This document shows positions 61,444 to 64,000 of a stretch of 64,000 nucleotides of DNA, piece after piece (position 1 is the first letter of the stretch; every line of letters begins with the position of its first letter). Position numbers and translations under genes: made by a program. Under the pieces are notes generated by a model. It did not search any database. It worked only from the letters and a program-made list of their open reading frames with translations, and was not told the origin of the DNA. Origin of the DNA: Rugosimonospora sp040255525 (GTDB lineage Bacteria > Actinomycetota > Actinomycetes > Mycobacteriales > Micromonosporaceae); assembly GCA_040255525.1 (NCBI GenBank), contig JBDZVD010000022.1, forward strand, positions 7,826-71,825. Reading direction: 5' to 3'.

Positions 61444-62442
61444 TTAGCGCGCCCGTGGATCCAGCGCGTCGCGCAGGCCGTCACCGAAGAGGTTGAAGGA
61501 CAGCACGGTGACGAAGATGGCCAAGCCAGGGGGAAGCATGAAGTAGGGGTAGGTGTAGTAGGTCGTCGCGTCGGACAGCATCCCGCCCCAGGTCGCGGTC
61601 GGCGGCGCGACGCCGACCCCGAGGAATGACAGCGCTGCCTCGAACAGCACGTTCGTCGGGATGAGCAGGGTGGTGTAGATCAGGATCGGCGCCACCAGGT
61701 TGGGCAGCAGTTCGCGGAAGACGATGTAGCTGCCGCGGGCACCGAGGCTCCGCGCGGCATCGACGAACTCGCGCTCGCGCAGCGACAGGGTCTGCCCGCG
61801 GATGATCCGGCCGACGTACGGCCAGCTGAAGAAGCCGATGATGAACACGAGCAGGGCGATGCGCAGGGAGTCGCCGTGCAGGCCGAACGCGTGGTCCGGG
61901 ATCACGCCGACCAGCGCGATCGAGAACAGCAGCAGCGGGAAGGCCAGGAACACGTCCATCAACCGGCTGATGAACGCGTCCACCCAGCCGCCGAAGAAGC
62001 CGGCGGTCACCCCCAGCAGGGTGCCGATCGTGACCGACAGCCCGGTGGCCAGGAACGCGATGAGCAGCGAGATCCGGGAGCCGTAGACGACCCGGCTGAA
62101 CAGGTCGCGTCCGTTCTGCGGTTCGAGCCCGAACTTGAACTTCCAGCTGATGCCGCCGAACTTGCCGATCGGCGTCTGCAACTCGGGGTCGATGAACTGC
62201 TGGTGGAACTCGTTCGGTGGGTGGCCGAAGTACTTGACGATCACCGGTGCGAAGATGGCGACCACGATGAGAAACACCACGACCACGCCGCCGGTCATCG
62301 CGACCTTGTCTCGGCGGAGGCGTGACCAGGCGATGCGGCCCAGCGAGCGGCCCTCGATGGCCCGGATCTCCGACTCCGCTGGGAGCTGGTCGCCGCTCAG
62401 TGTGGTGGTGTCGCCGGCCGGCGGCTCCGGTGCCAGGACCAT
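61444..62442 (-). CDS. Peptide ABC transporter permease (DppC/OppC type)
   Basis: 332-aa permease, first gene of the operon. A basic N-terminal segment (RIAWSRLRRDKVAMTGGVV) leads into the OppC-like six-helix core; the EAA loop is REREFVDAARSLGARGSYI. It pairs with the OppB-type permease. Permease C first and the binding protein second is an uncommon order for this family, where the binding protein usually leads. Confidence 0.92.
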   Translation of the reverse strand: MVLAPEPPAGDTTTLSGDQLPAESEIRAIEGRSLGRIAWSRLRRDKVAMTGGVVVVFLIVVAIFAPVIVKYFGHPPNEFHQQFIDPELQTPIGKFGGISWKFKFGLEPQNGRDLFSRVVYGSRISLLIAFLATGLSVTIGTLLGVTAGFFGGWVDAFISRLMDVFLAFPLLLFSIALVGVIPDHAFGLHGDSLRIALLVFIIGFFSWPYVGRIIRGQTLSLREREFVDAARSLGARGSYIVFRELLPNLVAPILIYTTLLIPTNVLFEAALSFLGVGVAPPTATWGGMLSDATTYYTYPYFMLPPGLAIFVTVLSFNLFGDGLRDALDPRAR

Positions 62443-62769
62443 CTAGGGCACTGCCTTCCTTGGCAGCCGCCGCCCGGTGCCGAGCGAAGCCGGATCAACC
62501 GTGAACCGGCCTGACCGGGTCCGTGGCAGTTGGCAACCGATGGGTTGTCTTCCGCGTGGACTCCCCGCCCTCCGTTAAATGAGTTGTGGTCACTCACGGA
62601 GACGCGATATCAACGGTGATGGCTTCACCGTTGGTGGGAAGAAACCTTCGTCTCCGGAGACCACGGCCGTCAAGGTCCGGACGACCCCGTAATCAAGTTC
62701 AGGCCACCCCGTGATGGAGATGTGACCTGCGCCGCAATATCGATGAAGCGTTACCAATGAATGAGTGAC
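62443..62769. promoter_or_regulatory. Upstream region of the peptide importer, no gene
   Basis: 327 bp, visibly AT-richer than its surroundings, with no supportable frame. It contains several inverted repeats: CAACGGTGA-N5-TCACCGTTG (62611-62633), GTCTCCGGAGAC (62650-62661) and a Crp-like site at its far end. The operon promoter must lie here; no single box is convincing. Confidence 0.5.
62611..62633. promoter_or_regulatory. Perfect 9-bp inverted repeat upstream of the peptide importer
   Basis: CAACGGTGA and TCACCGTTG around TGGCT, about 170 bases upstream of the operon start codon. A dimeric regulator's operator or a 5'-leader hairpin. The five-base spacer does not fit a Crp site. Confidence 0.6.
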
Positions 62770-62780
62770 TCAGATCACTC
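62763..62780. promoter_or_regulatory. Crp-like palindrome at the recR end / importer upstream region
   Basis: GAGTGA-CTCAGA-TCACTC: six-base perfect arms and six-base spacer, containing the GTGA-N6-TCAC core of Crp sites. It overlaps the recR stop codon and lies about 320 bases upstream of the importer start, far for direct control. Confidence 0.4.
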
Positions 62781-63363
62781 GGCGGCCCTCAAATGCCCGA
62801 CCTAGGGTTATTTCGTCCGCGTACTCTAGGTCACCACCGACCGGTAGGCCGCTCGCCAGCCGGGTCACCGCGATCCCCATCGGCTTCACCAGCAATGCGA
62901 GGTACGTGGCCGTCGCCTCGCCCTCGGTGTTTGGATCGGTCGCCAGGATCAGCTCCTTGACCGAACCCTCGGCGAGCCGCGCCATCAGCTCACGAATCTT
63001 CAGATGATCCGGGCCGATGCCCTCCAGCGGATTGATGGCGCCACCCAGCACGTGGTACCGGCCGCGAAACTCGCCCGTGCGCTCGATCGCCACGACGTCC
63101 TTCGGCTCCTCGACGACGCACAGCACGTCGTCGTGCCGGCGCGGGTCGCGGCAGATGCGGCACTGCTCGGCCTCGGCGACGTTGAAACAGGTGGTACAGA
63201 ACCGGACCTGCTCCTTGACCCGCTGAAGGGCAACGGCGAGCCGTTTCACGTCGGTCGGGTCGGCCGACAGGATGTGGAACGCGATGCGCTGGGCACTCTT
63301 GGGTCCGACGCCAGGCAGCCGGCCGAGTTCGTCGATCAGGTCCTGGATGGCGCCTTCGTACAT
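62770..63363 (-). CDS. recR: Recombination mediator protein RecR
   Basis: 197 aa, normal length. The N-terminal helix-hairpin-helix LGRLPGVGPKSAQRIAFHIL, a four-Cys zinc finger CTTCFNVAEAEQCRIC and a Toprim domain (LCVVEEPKDVVAIERTG) match RecR, which with RecO loads RecA at gaps. ATG 63363 follows the ybaB stop by 10 bp. An upstream extension would only be ybaB shadow. Confidence 0.96.
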   Translation of the reverse strand: MYEGAIQDLIDELGRLPGVGPKSAQRIAFHILSADPTDVKRLAVALQRVKEQVRFCTTCFNVAEAEQCRICRDPRRHDDVLCVVEEPKDVVAIERTGEFRGRYHVLGGAINPLEGIGPDHLKIRELMARLAEGSVKELILATDPNTEGEATATYLALLVKPMGIAVTRLASGLPVGGDLEYADEITLGRAFEGRRVI

Positions 63364-63373
63364 GTCGGAACCG

Positions 63374-63715
63374 TCAGAACCCGGGCAGGCCCAGGCCGCC
63401 CATGCCACCGAGGCCGGCGGTCAGCGGGCCCATCTTCTGCTCGGTCAGCTCCCGTACCGCCTCGGAGGCGTTGTGCAGCGCGGCGAGCACCAGATCCTCC
63501 AGCGTCTCCACGTCATCCGGGTCGATCGCCTTGGGGTCGATCTTCACGGCCGACACCTCGCCGGTGCCCTTGATGGTGACCGTGACCAGGCCGCCCCCGG
63601 CGGTGCCGGTCAGCTCGGCCTCGGCCAGCTCAGCCTGCGCATCGGCCATCTGCTGCTGCATCTTCTGGGCCTGCTTCATCAGCTGCTGCAGGTTGGGCTG
63701 TCCACCGGGGCGCAC
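63374..63715 (-). CDS. YbaB/EbfC family nucleoid-associated protein
   Basis: 113-aa DNA-binding protein: NLQQLMKQAQKMQQQMADAQAEL is the long N-terminal helix and TVTIKGTGEVSAVKIDPKAI the conserved sheet. The Gly-rich end GLGGMGGLGLPGF is typical. GTG 63715 has GGAG six bases upstream. The order dnaX-ybaB-recR is conserved across many bacteria. Confidence 0.95.
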   Translation of the reverse strand: MRPGGQPNLQQLMKQAQKMQQQMADAQAELAEAELTGTAGGGLVTVTIKGTGEVSAVKIDPKAIDPDDVETLEDLVLAALHNASEAVRELTEQKMGPLTAGLGGMGGLGLPGF

Positions 63716-63805
63716 GAGACTCTCCTGTCGTTGGTTCCTCAGCGGGCCAAGCGTAGCCCTCACACCCGGGCCGGGCTGCCCGGACCGTCCACTTCGGGCG
63801 CGAGG

Positions 63806-64000
63806 TCAACGCACATCGACCTCGTCGATCTTTTCGGCCCCCAGGGTCTGCTGCAGCAACGCGAGTGCCTGCTGCTCGGTGGTCTGGCGGGCGGTCTGCT
63901 CATCGACGATCTCGTCGAGCGGCTCGTCGCCGGGGTCGAAGCCCTCGTGCGTCCGGGCGTCGTGGACCGGCGGATCGTAGTCGGGATCGTACGGCGGCTC
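63806..64000 (-). CDS. dnaX: DNA polymerase III subunit gamma/tau, C-terminal end only
   Basis: The last 64 codons of a frame entering from beyond base 64000, reading EPPYDPDYDPP... and ending ALALLQQTLGAEKIDEVDVR. The acidic tail and the ALLQQTLGAEKI block are those of actinobacterial DnaX, and the dnaX-ybaB-recR order supports this. The catalytic clamp-loader part lies outside the window. Confidence 0.8.
   Translation of the reverse strand, partial: EPPYDPDYDPPVHDARTHEGFDPGDEPLDEIVDEQTARQTTEQQALALLQQTLGAEKIDEVDVR

Overview
The window is very GC-rich, densely coded chromosomal DNA with many GTG/TTG starts. It carries a gene block whose order matches Mycobacterium tuberculosis Rv3671c-Rv3683: marP, NUDIX, nth, crp, MBL hydrolase, ridA, DUF4177, two ArsA-type ATPases, whiB, PASTA-type ponA and a metallophosphoesterase. 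With the GGT-tilS-zincin-dacB-ppa run, the EccC/EccD genes and the asd-lysC/leuA neighbourhood, this points to an actinobacterium, most likely Micromonosporaceae. Genus cannot be fixed from the sequence alone. No prophage, insertion sequence, CRISPR array or rRNA was seen; there is one tRNA.

Layout. 1-7.7 kb: gamma-glutamyltransferase (cut by the window edge), tilS, DUF2342 zinc protease and a very long proline-rich dacB, all leftward, then ppa rightward. 7.7-13.3 kb: a divergent EccD/EccC pair of type VII secretion proteins with no substrates or other ESX parts nearby. 13.3-19 kb: marP, NUDIX, nth, CapA, CbiZ (leftward) and crp (rightward). 19-27 kb: a TetR-fronted catabolic operon (TIGR03084 protein, AtuA-like protein, biotin-dependent acyl-CoA carboxylase beta and alpha, acyl-CoA dehydrogenase), suited to a branched or isoprenoid acyl-CoA. 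27-33.3 kb, leftward: DUF4177, RidA, MBL hydrolase, a 1239-aa cyclase/AAA/TPR signalling protein and a Ser/Thr kinase. 33.4-41.6 kb: a proline-rich membrane protein, the paired ArsA/Get3-like ATPases, WhiB, a bifunctional penicillin-binding protein, a YqeY protein and a metallophosphoesterase.

41.7-48.3 kb is accessory: tRNA-Pro(CGG), an exported GH1 beta-glucosidase behind a perfect CebR-type operator, an NmrA/MarR divergent pair, a flavin-dependent oxidoreductase broken by one TAG codon, a GAF/GGDEF protein, and a predicted small structured RNA ending in a 30-bp perfect palindrome. 48.3-53.7 kb is amino-acid biosynthesis: lysC-asd, a lipoprotein, and leuA preceded by a leucine leader peptide and hairpins. 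53.7-56.2 kb: an MFS exporter and a secreted HNH nuclease coupled to a small unknown ORF. 56.2-62.4 kb: a five-gene peptide ABC importer. 62.8-64 kb: recR, ybaB and the last 64 codons of dnaX.

Two wider patterns stand out. Many genes have a TANNNT -10 box exactly 6-7 bases before the start codon, the signature of leaderless transcripts, which helps choose starts. Three short tandem-repeat arrays (18, 21 and 32 bp) all lie between convergent gene pairs.
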